A DNA stretch of 64,000 nucleotides from Saprospiraceae bacterium (GTDB lineage: Bacteria > Bacteroidota > Bacteroidia > Chitinophagales > Saprospiraceae). The stretch is taken from assembly GCA_020630775.1 (NCBI GenBank), contig JAHDIN010000003.1, positions 62,001 through 126,000 of the forward strand, in the 5' to 3' direction. Positions 9,768 through 19,661 of this stretch are shown here, piece after piece. Within the stretch, counting starts at the first letter, position 1. The number at the start of each line of letters is the position of its first letter. Position numbers and translations under genes: made by a program. Below the pieces are notes generated by a model. That model was not told the origin of the DNA and ran no database searches. It saw nothing but the letters and a program-made list of their open reading frames with translations.

Positions 9768-10340
9768 ATGAAAATCTTTAAAAATTGCTTGATTGCTGTT
9801 GCATGCCTTATGATGACATCTACAGCATATTCCCAGAAAGTCGTTTTGGTTAACGGTGAGGCTAAAAAAGTCAATATTGAAGATAATGCCGTCACTGAAA
9901 TTCAAAAAGACGTCCCCAATTACATGAATGGCTTTGAAGATACCAGTGCTGATCCTTATACTAAGGTTGAGCCTAGAATCGGTACTCAAGCTGTAGTTGC
10001 TTCTGATAGAAATATGGCAGAAGCTAAATTGTCTCCATTCACCACGGTTAAAAAGGATAAAACAGTCTCCTTTGGTGATGGATCATCTGTTTTATCAACA
10101 GAAGCTCAAGATTTTATTAAAAAAATCGCTGCTTCCGTAAAATCTGGTGAAGCAAAAACTGTATTACTCAAATCTTCTCACGTAAGCGATGATAGAGAGA
10201 ATTTATCCATCATGAGAAAAAGAGTAGAAGCATGTAAAAAGCTCCTTATAGAAAATGGAGTTGCACCGAATTTGATATTAACTTCTATGTTTTCGGCCAA
10301 AGAAGCTACAGATGTTGTAGGCATCTTACTGAAAAAGTAG
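9768..10340 (+). CDS. Secreted protein with degenerate OmpA-like C-terminal region
   Basis: Signal peptide MKIFKNCLIAVACLMMTSTAYSQ; VSFGDGSSVLSTEAQDFIKKIAASV...RVEACKKLLIENGVAPNLI resembles an OmpA-like fold without the peptidoglycan-binding motif. Confidence 0.55.
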   Translation: MKIFKNCLIAVACLMMTSTAYSQKVVLVNGEAKKVNIEDNAVTEIQKDVPNYMNGFEDTSADPYTKVEPRIGTQAVVASDRNMAEAKLSPFTTVKKDKTVSFGDGSSVLSTEAQDFIKKIAASVKSGEAKTVLLKSSHVSDDRENLSIMRKRVEACKKLLIENGVAPNLILTSMFSAKEATDVVGILLKK

Positions 10341-10363
10341 AAATAGATATATAGCTGAACTAG

Positions 10364-10397
10364 AGCCTTGTTTCTTAACAGATTCAAGGCTTTTTTC
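10364..10397 (+). terminator. Intrinsic terminator
   Basis: AGCCTTG-14 nt-CAAGGCT followed by TTTTTC TTTTT. Confidence 0.8.
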
Positions 10398-10452
10398 TTT
10401 TTACCTACAACATAAACCTCAATAAAAATTCATGAGCTTTTTTGATAATATC

Positions 10453-10460
10453 TATCTTTG
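10453..10460 (+). promoter_or_regulatory. -7 box TATCTTTG for guaA
   Basis: TAnnTTTG 6 nt before the ATG at 10467; leaderless candidate. Confidence 0.45.
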
Positions 10461-10466
10461 AAGGCC

Positions 10467-12005
10467 ATGGAAAAAATCATCATTCTTGATTTTGGTTCTC
10501 AATATACTCAACTCATAGCGAGGCGGTTGAGAGAATTAAAAGTCTATTCCGAGATTTTGCCTTATAACTCGGAAATCAATCTTTTAGACCCTAATCTAAA
10601 ATCGGTAATTCTTTCTGGCAGTCCATTCTCAGTAAATGATGAGAATGCTTTAAAATTAGATGTTAATACTATTCTTCAGCATAAACCTGTTTTGGGTATC
10701 TGTTATGGTGCTCAATTAACTGCTCAACAGTTTGGAGGCGATGTACAGAAATCTAATAAGCGAGAGTATGGTAAGGCCATCCTCCATCAAAATACGCAAG
10801 ATTTAATTTGTAATGGAATCGGTGAGGCTTCCCAAGTGTGGATGTCGCATGCCGATACTATTCTTGAATTACCTCAAGGATTCGAAATTTTGGCCCAAAC
10901 TGATTCAATTCCAATAGCAGCCTTCAAAGCTGAGGATGGAATGTTCAGTAATCCAATTTATGGATTTCAATTTCATCCAGAAGTGACGCATTCAGAGCAA
11001 GGGCTTACCTTCTTGGATAACTTCGTAACTAAAGTGGCGGGTTGTAGTAAAGATTGGACACCTGATTCGTTTATTGAATCCACAGTCGAAGAATTAAGAT
11101 CTCAACTTGGAGACGAAAAAGTTATTTTAGGTTTAAGCGGCGGTGTTGATTCTACCGTGGCAGGTATGTTATTACACAAGGCAATTGGCAGTAATCTTAC
11201 CTCGATTTTCGTAAATAATGGTTTACTGAGGAAAAACGAATTTGATGAAGTCCTAAGCTCTTATAAAGGCATGGGTTTAAATGTGATAGGTGTAGATGCT
11301 TCTGAAGAGTTTTTAAATGGTTTAGAAGATGTAAGTGATCCTGAGAAGAAACGAAAAGTCATAGGTAAAATATTCATTGATGTTTTTCAACGAGAGGCTA
11401 AAAAATTAGATGATACAAAATGGCTAGCACAGGGTACCATTTATCCAGATGTTATAGAATCTGTGAGTGTGAAGGGGCCTTCTGCAACGATCAAGTCTCA
11501 TCATAATGTTGGTGGTCTTCCAGAGAAATTGGATCTCAAAATTGTCGAACCATTAAATAAACTTTTCAAAGATGAGGTTCGTAAAGTAGGAGCAACGCTT
11601 GGCTTAGATCATAAATTTGTTGGGCGTCATCCATTTCCTGGTCCTGGAATGGCGATTAGAATTTTAGGTGCATTAACACATGAAAAACTGCGCCTCAACC
11701 AAGAAGCTGATCATATTTACATTAATAATCTCAAAGAATCGGGTTGGTATGATAAAGTTTGGCAGGCCGGCACAATATTGCTACCTGTTAAATCCGTTGG
11801 CGTAATGGGAGACGAGAGGACTTATGAATATACAGTAGCATTAAGAGCTGTCAACTCCTTAGATGGTATGACCGCCGAGTGGTCGCCATTGCCGTATGAG
11901 TTATTAGCAAAGATTTCTAATGAAATTATTAATCAGGTTCGTGGTATAAATCGAGTTGTATATGATATCTCAACTAAACCACCTGCCACCATTGAATGGG
12001 AATAA
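10467..12005 (+). CDS. guaA: GMP synthase (glutamine-hydrolysing)
   Basis: [47 protein letters not shown]-terminal [12 protein letters not shown] track starts 10458 (TTG). Confidence 0.97.
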   Translation: MEKIIILDFGSQYTQLIARRLRELKVYSEILPYNSEINLLDPNLKSVILSGSPFSVNDENALKLDVNTILQHKPVLGICYGAQLTAQQFGGDVQKSNKREYGKAILHQNTQDLICNGIGEASQVWMSHADTILELPQGFEILAQTDSIPIAAFKAEDGMFSNPIYGFQFHPEVTHSEQGLTFLDNFVTKVAGCSKDWTPDSFIESTVEELRSQLGDEKVILGLSGGVDSTVAGMLLHKAIGSNLTSIFVNNGLLRKNEFDEVLSSYKGMGLNVIGVDASEEFLNGLEDVSDPEKKRKVIGKIFIDVFQREAKKLDDTKWLAQGTIYPDVIESVSVKGPSATIKSHHNVGGLPEKLDLKIVEPLNKLFKDEVRKVGATLGLDHKFVGRHPFPGPGMAIRILGALTHEKLRLNQEADHIYINNLKESGWYDKVWQAGTILLPVKSVGVMGDERTYEYTVALRAVNSLDGMTAEWSPLPYELLAKISNEIINQVRGINRVVYDISTKPPATIEWE

Positions 12006-12006
12006 T

Positions 12007-13341
12007 ATGAAAAGGATTTTATTTTTTATATCCGCTTGCTTTTTGATCGCTTGTGGGTCTTCGAAGAAAACGACGCGTTCTAATACACAAAAAGTCAGAC
12101 CTAGATTAGGCGGTGGCACAGCTCCGAGTAGTAATAAGGCCACGGGAAAAGTAGATACGATTCAATGGACAGAAATTGATAAATCAAAAGATTACTATGA
12201 TGCAATAGAAGATCTTGATTTAGAGAAGAAATCTAGTTATGATATAGCGCTGTTTTTTCCTTTTAATCTTGATCAAGATGATGCTGGTAAGTCGACAGAT
12301 ACAGAAACCAACATGGGAAGAAAGACAGAATATTATTCTGGGGTGCTCATGGCTCTGGATCAGCTGGAATCTGAAGGTATCAATTTAAATGTCAAGGTTT
12401 TCGATTCAGAATCCGGCACCTTTGGTAATAAACTCCAAGAGTGTAAAAATATGGATGTCATCATAGGCCCGTCATCAAAAGAGAAATTGCAAACGGTCGC
12501 TAATTTTGGATTGAATAATGACGTGACTGTTATTTCTCCTTGGTATACCAGTAAAGATATTGCTAAGAATAATCCAAATTTTGTACAGTTGGTTCCAAGT
12601 TTAAGAGAACACTTTAATAAAATTGTACTAGATGTAAAATCTAAATATAACGATGATCAAGTTTTTCTTTTAGGAAGAAAGAGCGGTGGAGATAGAGGAG
12701 AAATGAGTTACATTCAAAAAATCGCTAGTGCCATTAACAATGACGGTAATCCAAAACCTTTCCAAGAGTTTTATATGGAATATGATTCTTTAAGAATTGG
12801 AGAAACCGCTTTTGATAGCATTTTTTATGAAGACAAAACGACAGTGTTCATTATGCCCCATTGGTCATTTCAAAAGCATGAAGAAACAGTATATCATGCT
12901 GTGAGGAAAATGAGTGGCGAAAAAGGTATGTTAAATGTTGTTGTTTATGGAATGCCAATATTATATGAATCTGAACGTGTGAAGTTTGAGCATTATAAAA
13001 ATTTAAGAATGCGTATTGCCAGGTCTTCATATGTTGATAAGCAAAACGTTGAAGTAATTAACTTTAGAAAATCCTTTTATTCAAGATTCAATGGTTTACC
13101 ATCAGAAGAAGCATATAAAGGATTTGACATGATGTTGTTTGTAGGAAGGCACCTCTATAATTATGGAAGGAAATTTCAATACTATGTTGAAGATTATGAC
13201 GCCAACCTAATGCAAACAAAATATGATGTTCAAAAAGTATTTCCGCCTAATTCTGGTGATAAATTTGATGACTTGCAATACTTTCAAAATAAACATCTAT
13301 ACATTCTAACTTTCGAAGATGACAAATTCGTAGCGTATTAA
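12007..13341 (+). CDS. Lipoprotein with periplasmic-binding-protein type 1 (LpoA/ABC substrate-binding-like) fold
   Basis: Lipobox FLIACGSS; ALFFPFNLD...YYSGVLMALDQLESEGINLNVKVFDSES...DVIIGPSSKEKL. ORF track start 11956 lies inside guaA; ATG at 12007 preferred. Confidence 0.75.
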   Translation: MKRILFFISACFLIACGSSKKTTRSNTQKVRPRLGGGTAPSSNKATGKVDTIQWTEIDKSKDYYDAIEDLDLEKKSSYDIALFFPFNLDQDDAGKSTDTETNMGRKTEYYSGVLMALDQLESEGINLNVKVFDSESGTFGNKLQECKNMDVIIGPSSKEKLQTVANFGLNNDVTVISPWYTSKDIAKNNPNFVQLVPSLREHFNKIVLDVKSKYNDDQVFLLGRKSGGDRGEMSYIQKIASAINNDGNPKPFQEFYMEYDSLRIGETAFDSIFYEDKTTVFIMPHWSFQKHEETVYHAVRKMSGEKGMLNVVVYGMPILYESERVKFEHYKNLRMRIARSSYVDKQNVEVINFRKSFYSRFNGLPSEEAYKGFDMMLFVGRHLYNYGRKFQYYVEDYDANLMQTKYDVQKVFPPNSGDKFDDLQYFQNKHLYILTFEDDKFVAY

Positions 13342-13346
13342 TCGTT

Positions 13347-13970
13347 ATGATTATTTCCGAAAAAAGATGGGATAAGCTTCAAAGGACAGCAGCTTTGCGT
13401 CAGCAAATGACTGTAGTTTTAGAGAATGTCCATGATCCTCATAATATAGGAGCTGTTTTAAGATCTTGCGACGCTGTGGGTATTCAAGAGGTTTATGTGT
13501 TGTATACGGATGATCATTTAAAAGAGGCAAGACTGCATGATTTAAATACAACTTCGACAGGTGTCAAAAAATGGTTGCATATCAACTTCTTTCGCGATGT
13601 TGAAAAATGTTTTGAGCAAATCAAGCAAAAGTATGATGTAGTTTATGCTACACACATGGATCGTGAAAGTCAATCTGCCTACGACCTAGATCTTACTCAA
13701 AAAATTGCTTTTGTTTTTGGTAATGAACATGTTGGCGTTTCTCAAGAGTCACTAAGTTATTGCGATGGAAATTTGTTAATTCCACAAATGGGAATGGTTC
13801 AGTCACTCAATATTTCTGTGGCCTGTGCTGTGACAATTTTTGAAGCAATGCGCCAAAGAATTGAAAAAGGTATGTATCAAGAGGATGTCGAAGCTTCAGG
13901 TGATTACAATAGAAAAGTATTAGATCATTTTGTAAAAACGCACCAAGCATCGTATTTAAAGGATAAGTAG
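13347..13970 (+). CDS. TrmH/SpoU-family RNA 2'-O-methyltransferase
   Basis: VLENVHDPHNIGAVLRSCDAVGI, FVFGNEHVGVS, IPQMGMVQSLNISVACAV. Confidence 0.94.
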   Translation: MIISEKRWDKLQRTAALRQQMTVVLENVHDPHNIGAVLRSCDAVGIQEVYVLYTDDHLKEARLHDLNTTSTGVKKWLHINFFRDVEKCFEQIKQKYDVVYATHMDRESQSAYDLDLTQKIAFVFGNEHVGVSQESLSYCDGNLLIPQMGMVQSLNISVACAVTIFEAMRQRIEKGMYQEDVEASGDYNRKVLDHFVKTHQASYLKDK

Positions 13971-14002
13971 ACACACATCAATTATTACCATTTTATTAGT
14001 CC

Positions 14003-14362
14003 ATGGATATAGAAACATTCAGAGAATATTGTTTATCAAAAAAAGGTGTTGAAGAATCTTTTCCATTTGATGAGGTAACCTTAGTCTTTAAAGTCATGGG
14101 AAAGATGTTTGCCTTAACAGGTTTGGATAGGGAAGTGCCAACAGCGAATCTAAAAGCCGATCCTGATTGGTCAATAGAGTTAAGAGAACAGCATACACAA
14201 ATCTATGGTGGTTACCATATGAATAAAAAACACTGGAATACAGTTGAACTAGAAAACGGATTAGAAGATCGATTAATTGTTGAGATGATTGATCACTCTT
14301 ATGATTTAGTTGTAAGTAAATTAACAAAGAAGCTCAAAGCTGAACTGGCAAATTTAAATTGA
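14003..14362 (+). CDS. MmcQ/YjbR family DNA-binding protein
   Basis: FREYCLSKKGVEESFPFDEVTLVFKVMGKMFAL...GYHMNKKHWNTV...DHSYDLVVSKLTKK. Confidence 0.9.
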   Translation: MDIETFREYCLSKKGVEESFPFDEVTLVFKVMGKMFALTGLDREVPTANLKADPDWSIELREQHTQIYGGYHMNKKHWNTVELENGLEDRLIVEMIDHSYDLVVSKLTKKLKAELANLN

Positions 14363-15417
14363 TGCCACATTTAAACAACCAAATACTTATCGTTGGTCAA
14401 GGAATAGCAGGCACGGTGCTTTCCTTTAAAATGTGGCTTCAGGGGATACCACATATAATTATAGATAATAATCATCGGTTTGCCTCAACGCATGCTGCAG
14501 CAGGAATTATCAATCCGATCACCGGTAGGAGGTATGTCAAATCTTGGATGATTGATCAATTATTAATTGAAGCGAAATCAACGTACACTGAATTTTCAAA
14601 GAGTCTTAATCGAAGCTTTTTTAAGGAAACGACTATCATAAGAAGTTTACACAACATTAAAGAGGAGAATCTTTGGCATAGTGCTATTCGGCAAACAGGT
14701 TACGAAAAATATACAGATACGCATATTGGGCATTTTCCTTTTGAGCATTTGGTCAATCCGCCAATGTCCTACGGCTGTATAAAGAACGCTTTGTTAGTTG
14801 ATGTGTCTGCTCTTATTGAAAAATATGCATCTTGGGCTATTGATCAATCCATATTAATAAAACAGGAGTTTGATTACCAAAACATTGAATTCCATAAAGA
14901 AGGTTTAGTTTACGAAGAAGGCATTTATAACCATATAGTTTTTGCAGATGGTAATAAAGCAACTGATAATCCGTACTTCAAGGATTTGCCATTTCAATTG
15001 GCTAAAGGAGAATCTTTCATAATTAAGATTGATGCAGAAGCGCCTGATTGTATATTGAGGGATAATATTTTTCTGGTGCCTTTAGGTGATGGCTTTTATT
15101 GGACAGGAGGTGGATATGCATGGAACTTTGATGACCATCTGCCGACAACAGCATGGAAAGAGGAATGGATTCAAAAATTGAACACCTTGCTTAAAGTGGA
15201 TTATGAAATTTTAGAGCACAAAGCTGGCATCCGCCCCTCAGTTAAAGGAAGAAGACCTTTGATAGGCAGGTCAGATATTGATCCAAGATTGATTTTATTT
15301 AATGGTATGGGAACAAAAGGAACTTCACTAGTACCTTATTGGGCCACGCATCTAATTAATCACATTAACGGTAACCACGAGATTGATGAGTCTGTGAATA
15401 TTAAGCGTTTTGTTTGA
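14362..15417 (+). CDS. FAD-dependent oxidoreductase (DAO family)
   Basis: ILIVGQGIAGTVLSFKMW dinucleotide-binding motif; AGIRPSVKGRRPLIGR C-terminal motif. Confidence 0.85.
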   Translation: MPHLNNQILIVGQGIAGTVLSFKMWLQGIPHIIIDNNHRFASTHAAAGIINPITGRRYVKSWMIDQLLIEAKSTYTEFSKSLNRSFFKETTIIRSLHNIKEENLWHSAIRQTGYEKYTDTHIGHFPFEHLVNPPMSYGCIKNALLVDVSALIEKYASWAIDQSILIKQEFDYQNIEFHKEGLVYEEGIYNHIVFADGNKATDNPYFKDLPFQLAKGESFIIKIDAEAPDCILRDNIFLVPLGDGFYWTGGGYAWNFDDHLPTTAWKEEWIQKLNTLLKVDYEILEHKAGIRPSVKGRRPLIGRSDIDPRLILFNGMGTKGTSLVPYWATHLINHINGNHEIDESVNIKRFV

Positions 15418-15486
15418 ATGCTCTAAATTAAATTTTAAGTCTCGAATTCAGCAACTTTAAATCAATACCTTTGTTTTTTAGATAAT

Positions 15487-16377
15487 ATGACAGCAAAAAA
15501 TTGGATATCTGCCATGAGACTCAGAACGCTACCTTTAGCATTAGCTTGTATTGGAATGGGCGCGTTTCTGGCTGGGGCTGATGGTAAATTTAATTTTACA
15601 GTTTTTTCTTTGTCATTATTGACCACGCTCCTTCTCCAAATATTATCCAATTTGGCTAATGACTATGGAGATGCAGTGCATGGGGCTGATCATGATCAGC
15701 GTAAAGGACCACTGAGACAAGTGCAATCTGGGGCAATTTCAAAAGCACAGATGAAAAATGCGATTATTCTATTCGTGGTTTTAAGTTTGATATCGGGCTT
15801 GTCTCTGCTTTATTTATCCGGAATTAGTCTTAAGGTATTCATAGTTTTTCTTGGTTTGGGCCTATTGTCTATTGGAGCGGCCATCTTGTATACAAATGGA
15901 CAGTTGCCTTATGGATATATTGGATTAGGCGATTTATTTGTCTTCCTCTTTTTCGGTTTATTAGGCGTTATTGGAAGCTATTACTTACAGACGCTTGATT
16001 TTGAATGGCGTCTTATTTTGCCTGCAACTAGCTGCGGTTTATTGACTGTAGCTGTATTAAATATCAATAACATCAGAGATATAGAATCAGATATTACAGC
16101 TGGTAAAAGATCTATCCCTGTAATGCTTGGTAGATCAAAAGCTAATATATATCATGCGCTTCTGCTTTTAGGTGGCCTTGCTTGTGCTATCATCTATGTT
16201 TTAATGGACTTTCAAGGTCCAAAGCAATTTCTTTTTTTATTGGTCTTGCCTCTTATGCTAATCAATAGCAAAGCTATATTTACGAAGCCTTCCGAACTAT
16301 TAGATCCCTATCTCAAGCAAATGGCGATTACTAGTTTATTGTTTGTATTAACATTCGGAATTGGGCACATTCTCTGA
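15487..16377 (+). CDS. menA: 1,4-dihydroxy-2-naphthoate polyprenyltransferase (menaquinone biosynthesis)
   Basis: RLRTLPLALACIGMGAFLA, NLANDYGDAVHGADHDQRKGPLRQVQSGAIS, NINNIRDIESDITAGKRSIPV. Confidence 0.93.
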   Translation: MTAKNWISAMRLRTLPLALACIGMGAFLAGADGKFNFTVFSLSLLTTLLLQILSNLANDYGDAVHGADHDQRKGPLRQVQSGAISKAQMKNAIILFVVLSLISGLSLLYLSGISLKVFIVFLGLGLLSIGAAILYTNGQLPYGYIGLGDLFVFLFFGLLGVIGSYYLQTLDFEWRLILPATSCGLLTVAVLNINNIRDIESDITAGKRSIPVMLGRSKANIYHALLLLGGLACAIIYVLMDFQGPKQFLFLLVLPLMLINSKAIFTKPSELLDPYLKQMAITSLLFVLTFGIGHIL

Positions 16378-16481
16378 GTTTTTATAGCCCAAATCTAAAA
16401 CAGACTCACTTTTATCGAAAAATACTTATATCGGGAAACTAGTTTGAGTCTTAAATCCTTATTATAGTTATAAAATCAAAT

Positions 16482-17135
16482 ATGTCAGACAATAGCAATA
16501 ACGACGGTCGAACAGCTCATGCTAATTCAATTATTAAAAATCATATGATTTGGTCAATGGGGGCAGGTTTTATTCCAGTACCAATAGCAGACTTTTTTGC
16601 CGTAAGTGCCATCCAATTGGATATGATAAGGCAGTTGAGTAAGGTTTATGATTTAAACTTTAAAGAAGCCGAGGGAAAAGCAATTATCACATCATTAACA
16701 GGTACTGGATTAGCACGTCTGGGTGCTAGAGCTATAAAAATTATTCCAGGGGTAGGATCTGTATTGGGAGGTGTAACGCTTGCAGTATTAAGTGGAGCCT
16801 CTACTTATGCTTTGGGAGAGGTGTTTAAAAAGCATTTCGAAACGGGTGGAACATTTTTGGATTTCGATCCAAGTCGTTTGAAAAAATTCTACGACGAGAA
16901 ATTTGAAAAAGGGAAGCAAATGGCAAAGAGTATGGAAAAAGAGCAGCGCGAAAAGCATCAAAATGCAGAAGCTGTAACCGAAGAAACGTCAGAAGGAACT
17001 GAAGCTTCTGCAAGTAAGCCTAAAGATTTTGTCTCTCAACTAGAATCAATAACCAAAATGCGTAATGATGGTGCTCTAACTGAAGAGGAGTTTCAAACTT
17101 TAAAAAAGAAAATACTAGACGCTCAAGGCGAATAA
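16482..17135 (+). CDS. DUF697/YcjF-like protein with C-terminal SHOCT domain
   Basis: AGFIPVPIADFFAVSAIQLDMIRQL...; C-terminal QLESITKMRNDGALTEEEFQTLKKKIL (SHOCT). Confidence 0.8.
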   Translation: MSDNSNNDGRTAHANSIIKNHMIWSMGAGFIPVPIADFFAVSAIQLDMIRQLSKVYDLNFKEAEGKAIITSLTGTGLARLGARAIKIIPGVGSVLGGVTLAVLSGASTYALGEVFKKHFETGGTFLDFDPSRLKKFYDEKFEKGKQMAKSMEKEQREKHQNAEAVTEETSEGTEASASKPKDFVSQLESITKMRNDGALTEEEFQTLKKKILDAQGE

Positions 17136-17136
17136 T

Positions 17137-18138
17137 TTAAAATGTTAATCTGGCTTCTGCTTTTACATCAAGATCGCAGAAGTCATTTTTCAAATATTTG
17201 TAATATCCTGTGATCCCAATCATGGCGGCGTTATCTCTGCAGTATTGAAATTGAGGTATATAATAATTCCAATTTCTTTCTTCGCATTCTGTTTTAAGCC
17301 TTTCTCGGAGACCTTTGTTTGCAGAAACCCCTCCAGCAATAGCTAAGTGGGTAATGCCTTCTTGTTCTGCAGCTAACAAAAACTTTTGCATTAAGGTATT
17401 AATGATTGTTTCTTGGACCGATGCGCAAATATCTTCTATGTTGTTTTCTATAAAGTCAGCATCCGCTTTTTTGTTATCTCTGATGAAGTATAAGATAGCT
17501 GTCTTTAAACCAGAGAAACTAAAATCCAATCCTTTGATTTTTGCAATTGGAAAATCAAACTTGTGATCTCCTTTTTGAGCTAACTTATCTATTTCAGGGC
17601 CAGCTGGATAGGGTAGGCCTAACATTTTACCTGTCTTATCAAAAGCCTCTCCAGCAGCATCATCTAAGGTCTGACCAAGGATCTCCATATGGTCAGCAGC
17701 ATGGACTTTCACGATTTGTGTATGTCCTCCAGATACTGTTAGACATAAAAAAGGAAAAGGTGGATGGGGTTCGTCAGCAAAATGTGCCATGACGTGTGCA
17801 TGCATATGATGGACGTCAATAAGCGGAATATTTAAACCTAAGCTCAGAGATTTTGCAAAGCTGACACCCACAATAAGGCTCCCTAAGAGCCCAGGACCTC
17901 TTGTAAAAGCAATAGCACTCAATTCAGATAATGAAATACCAGATTCTTTTATGGCTTGATCAACCACCGGCACGATGTGAATTTGATGTTCTCTAGAGGC
18001 TAATTCAGGGACTACACCACCATAGGCGGCATGTGCTGTCTGAGTAGAGATGATATTACTGGCTACTTTCCCATCAATGATGACTGCAGCAGAAGTGTCA
18101 TCACATGAAGATTCTATGCTTAAAATGCTAATTCCCAT
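17137..18138 (-). CDS. tsaD: tRNA N6-threonylcarbamoyladenosine synthase subunit TsaD
   Basis: ILSIESSCDDTSAAVI, VHHMHAH, LTVSGGHTQIV, AGGVSANKGLRERL. Confidence 0.96.
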   Translation of the reverse strand: MGISILSIESSCDDTSAAVIIDGKVASNIISTQTAHAAYGGVVPELASREHQIHIVPVVDQAIKESGISLSELSAIAFTRGPGLLGSLIVGVSFAKSLSLGLNIPLIDVHHMHAHVMAHFADEPHPPFPFLCLTVSGGHTQIVKVHAADHMEILGQTLDDAAGEAFDKTGKMLGLPYPAGPEIDKLAQKGDHKFDFPIAKIKGLDFSFSGLKTAILYFIRDNKKADADFIENNIEDICASVQETIINTLMQKFLLAAEQEGITHLAIAGGVSANKGLRERLKTECEERNWNYYIPQFQYCRDNAAMIGITGYYKYLKNDFCDLDVKAEARLTF

Positions 18139-18306
18139 ACAAAAAGCATTAAAATTAATACGAAAATTAAACCTAAAACGCCAAAATTGGAGAAATCGGC
18201 ATCTTTGAATGAATAGGACGCTTCTATATTCAAATTTTTGGTGAAAAATTATTTACTTCACAACTTATAAAACGAATTTCAAACAAAGTTAAAATCAGTA
18301 ACTTAG

Positions 18307-18888
18307 ATGAAGACGATAATCAGCCTAGTTCTCTTTTTAGTCAGCCTTTTTTTGATGTATTTATTGTTTCTAAATATTCAAGAACCAATAAAATTCCAAG
18401 AGACTAAAAAGATTAGAAAAGATGCAGTTGTTGCTAAATTGGAAGATGTTAGAACTGCTCAAGAGTTTTATAGAGATATCAAGGGATATTTCGCTAAAAG
18501 TTTTGACAGTCTTCAATATGTCCTAAAGACAGATAGCTTCACGATAGTAAGGATTGAAGGAGATCCAGATGATCCTACAGGTGCTGAGTTTATCAGAACT
18601 GAAATTAGAAAATCAGCTATCGATTCAATTAATTCTATCGGACTTGACATTTCTGATTTGGCTAGTATCCCTTTTTCAGATAAGAAATTTTCAATTGATG
18701 CGGACACGATGACTTACCAATCCACTTTGGTAAACGTCACCGAAGTTGGCACACGTTGGAAAGACTTTATGGGTGACTATGCAGATAAGAAATTCAAAAA
18801 ATATGATAATGCGTATGATCCAGACGCTATGCTTAAGTTTGGAGATATGAATTCGCCTAACCTATCAGGAAATTGGAGAACAAGATAG
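18307..18888 (+). CDS. Conserved single-TM hypothetical protein
   Basis: 193 aa, N-terminal TM MKTIISLVLFLVSLFLMYLLFLNI, soluble remainder; overlaps next gene. Confidence 0.65.
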   Translation: MKTIISLVLFLVSLFLMYLLFLNIQEPIKFQETKKIRKDAVVAKLEDVRTAQEFYRDIKGYFAKSFDSLQYVLKTDSFTIVRIEGDPDDPTGAEFIRTEIRKSAIDSINSIGLDISDLASIPFSDKKFSIDADTMTYQSTLVNVTEVGTRWKDFMGDYADKKFKKYDNAYDPDAMLKFGDMNSPNLSGNWRTR

Positions 18889-19661
18889 ATATTGCTTTTG
18901 ATAGCATAGACAATATAAAACAAGTAAATGAACTGTCTGTAGTACTTTACCCAGACAGTTTTTTTTATGGTTTGTGGGATAACCAAGAGATTTTGGTTAA
19001 ATCAGATATTCATTCCATAAGTAATTTTAAGAAGTTGCTTAATATTTGGAAAAAGAACTTCGATCTTAATATTGTACGACTTCTATCAACTGTAAAGCCA
19101 TTTGTACATGTTCCTCAAGAGATGGCTGCTGGTAAAGGATTTAATTCAAAGTTCAAGAATGTTTATCCAGTAAAAAATCAAAATGGTCTAAAGGATGTCG
19201 ATGATTTCCTAAGAGAAGAAATTTCTACATTACATTATTTAGATGCTGGAATAGTCAAAGAATTAAATAAACAGAACATATCTTTCAAAACAGCACATAT
19301 TTCAACTGCGTTAGCTAACTATTCTTATTTGGCTGATACAGATTTAATGGCACATGTTCATGAAAACACCTTGCATATTTGTTTAACTCAAAATGGACAA
19401 TTTCAATTTTATAATCAGTTTCACTGCGAAGGAGCCCATGACTATTTGTACTACTTCTTGTGGGTGTTAGATTATTTTAAATTAAATCCTGCCGAAGCTA
19501 AAATAAATATAGGTGGCTTGATGAATGAGGATTCCTCTATATTAAGTTTACTTAGAACATACATTTCTGAGGTAAATTTGATTGATCGAAATCTGAGATT
19601 ACCTAGTGAGCATCCTAAGCATTATTATTACGACCTCTATCTCTGTAAGTCATGCGTATAA
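18873..19661 (+). CDS. DUF3822 family protein (ASKHA/actin-like fold suspected)
   Basis: LMAHVHENTLHICLTQNGQFQFYNQFHCEGAHDYLYYFLWVLDYFKLNP...INIGGLM; directly upstream of rsmD; probable TTG start coupled to upstream stop. Confidence 0.75.
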   Translation: MENKIDIAFDSIDNIKQVNELSVVLYPDSFFYGLWDNQEILVKSDIHSISNFKKLLNIWKKNFDLNIVRLLSTVKPFVHVPQEMAAGKGFNSKFKNVYPVKNQNGLKDVDDFLREEISTLHYLDAGIVKELNKQNISFKTAHISTALANYSYLADTDLMAHVHENTLHICLTQNGQFQFYNQFHCEGAHDYLYYFLWVLDYFKLNPAEAKINIGGLMNEDSSILSLLRTYISEVNLIDRNLRLPSEHPKHYYYDLYLCKSCV

